From the NCBI GenBank assembly GCA_020024615.1, contig JAHHTP010000051.1, positions 1-6,320 on the forward strand: a stretch of 6,320 nucleotides of DNA, read 5' to 3'. Source of the DNA: Oscillospiraceae bacterium (GTDB lineage: Bacteria; Bacillota; Clostridia; Oscillospirales; Ruminococcaceae). Positions 5,481-6,320 of the stretch are shown here, in pieces; position 1 is the stretch's first letter, and each line of letters opens with the position of its first letter. The notes beneath the pieces were generated by a model that was given only the letters and a program-made list of their open reading frames with translations, had not been told where the DNA came from and ran no database searches. Position numbers and translations under genes: made by a program.

Positions 5481-6166
5481 TAACCTTGCATTTTAAATCC
5501 AAGGCCCCAAACGGTTTGGATATAGCTTTCATCTGGATTGACCTTAGAAAATTTTTTGCGGAGATTTCCAATATGAACATTGATGGCATTATCGTCTCCA
5601 ATAAAATTTTCGTTCCATACACGCTCAAAGATATTGTTTTTTGTAAATACCTTTGAGGGAGCAGACATCAATAGTTGTAAAATCAGGTATTCATACCTCG
5701 TCAGAGCAATGGCTGTATTTCCAATTTTCACCTCCATAGAGTCTGTATTTAAGGATAAATCTTTGAATTGCAATATTTTTCCGTTGCCAGATGCTCTATG
5801 ACTGCGCCGCAATACTGCCTCGATCCGCACCAACAATTCTTGGTTATCAAAGGGCTTGGTAATGTAATCATCAGCACCATTGCGCATCAGATTTACTTTG
5901 CTTTCTATATCTGTTTTGGCAGAAACTCCAATAATCGGAATATCGGCTTTTTTTCGTATTTGTTCCAAAACCTTCTCACCCGATATGCCCGGGAGCATCA
6001 AATCAAGCAACACTAAATCGAACTGATCTTTCTCTATCAAAAGTATCGCTTCGCTTCCAGAGTAAGCAGAAATAGGGGTATATCCATGCTGAATCAGAAG
6101 CCTCGTAGTCATATCATTTAGTAAAATATCATCTTCAACGATTAATATCTTATAGCTTCTTTCCAT
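5480..6166 (-). CDS. OmpR/PhoB-family response regulator
   Basis: 228 residues from ATG at 6166. The receiver domain has the acidic pocket E11-D12-D13, phospho-acceptor D55 (LLDLMLPG), S82 (VSAK) and K104 (TKPF). The C-terminal winged helix (about 130-228) has the recognition helix NAINVHIGNLRKKF (193-206) and the wing YIQTVWGLGFKM. The start is set by AGGAGG about 7 nt upstream; an in-frame ATG at 6199 adds 11 residues and lacks a comparable site. The gene overlaps the small helix-turn-helix gene by 17 bp. The partner kinase is encoded downstream, beyond the first ABC pair. It is the natural candidate to bind the two tandem elements and activate both transporter blocks. Confidence 0.95.
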   Translation of the reverse strand: MERSYKILIVEDDILLNDMTTRLLIQHGYTPISAYSGSEAILLIEKDQFDLVLLDLMLPGISGEKVLEQIRKKADIPIIGVSAKTDIESKVNLMRNGADDYITKPFDNQELLVRIEAVLRRSHRASGNGKILQFKDLSLNTDSMEVKIGNTAIALTRYEYLILQLLMSAPSKVFTKNNIFERVWNENFIGDDNAINVHIGNLRKKFSKVNPDESYIQTVWGLGFKMQG

Positions 6167-6320
6167 CTTTGGTCCTCCTGTCAATAGGCTTTTCTGCATC
6201 TTTCGGTATTAGCCAAACTGTCCTTATTTTCTCTGCTCTTGGGATACGCCCACCGGTGCAGTAGTAGTTTATCTGACGGGACGAAATGCCCCATTTCTCA
6301 CTTGCTTCTTTCAGTGTCAT
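6150..6320 (-). CDS. Small helix-turn-helix DNA-binding protein (5' end at window edge)
   Basis: 56 residues are visible, from an ATG exactly at the window edge to TAA at 6150-6152 (MTLKEASEKWGISSRQINYY, then CTGGRIPRAEKIRTVWLIPK and DAEKPIDRRTKDGKKL). The pattern LKEASEKWGISSRQINYY, then GRIP and a WLIPKDAEKP strand, is that of MerR/excisionase-like winged helix-turn-helix proteins. Small stand-alone versions are common near mobile and regulatory loci of Clostridia. The true start could lie a few codons beyond the edge. Its 3' end overlaps the response-regulator start, whose ribosome site lies inside this gene, so the two are probably co-transcribed and coupled. Its target is unknown. Confidence 0.75.
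   Translation of the reverse strand: MTLKEASEKWGISSRQINYYCTGGRIPRAEKIRTVWLIPKDAEKPIDRRTKDGKKL

Noticed and set aside
6167..6199. Longer start of the response regulator adding 11 residues
   Set aside because: The ATG at 6166 has an AGGAGG site at ideal spacing and begins directly before the conserved receiver strand; the upstream ATG has no such site.
1..6320. CRISPR array, tRNA, rRNA or insertion sequence
   Set aside because: No regularly spaced repeats, no tRNA/rRNA-like sequence and no transposase-like frame or terminal repeats were found in the window.

Overview
The window looks like part of a mobile element from a low-to-moderate G+C Firmicute, most likely a gut Clostridia relative (Lachnospiraceae/Ruminococcaceae type). 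The clues are strong AGGAGG ribosome sites, AT-rich cargo genes, and a flanking small sigma-like regulator of the kind carried by Tn916/Tn1549-like integrative conjugative elements. The assignment rests on family recognition, not on a search. Every supported gene is on the minus strand, so transcription runs from high to low coordinates.

Right to left: (1) 6150-6320, a small helix-turn-helix protein that reaches the window edge and overlaps the next gene by 17 bp. (2) 5480-6166, an OmpR/PhoB-type response regulator. (3) After a 73-bp gap with a putative operator and promoter, a three-gene block (4498-5406, 3741-4520, 2834-3736): an ABC ATPase with degenerate catalytic motifs, an ABC-2 permease and a short sensor kinase with one membrane segment. 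(4) A terminator at the kinase stop codon, then a second copy of the operator motif. (5) A second block: a 57-residue two-helix membrane protein, a canonical BcrA-type ATPase, a six-helix permease and an XRE-family regulator (824-2725). (6) 407-823, a non-coding/leader region with two hairpins, a 30-codon leader ORF with a good ribosome site, a strong intrinsic terminator, and a hairpin that overlaps the next ribosome site. (7) 1-406, a sigma-70 region 4-like regulator that runs off the left edge.

The cargo resembles the antimicrobial-peptide (bacitracin/lantibiotic-like) detoxification modules of Firmicutes: a two-component system controlling ABC exporters. Two things make it distinctive. 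There are two separate ATPase/permease pairs around one kinase, and the same 18-bp tandem element (TAAG-N7-TAAGGAT, 11-bp period) lies in front of each pair. This suggests that the response regulator activates both. The left region suggests that expression of the element's sigma-like regulator is gated by transcription attenuation, downstream of the cargo operon. The substrate cannot be determined from sequence alone.
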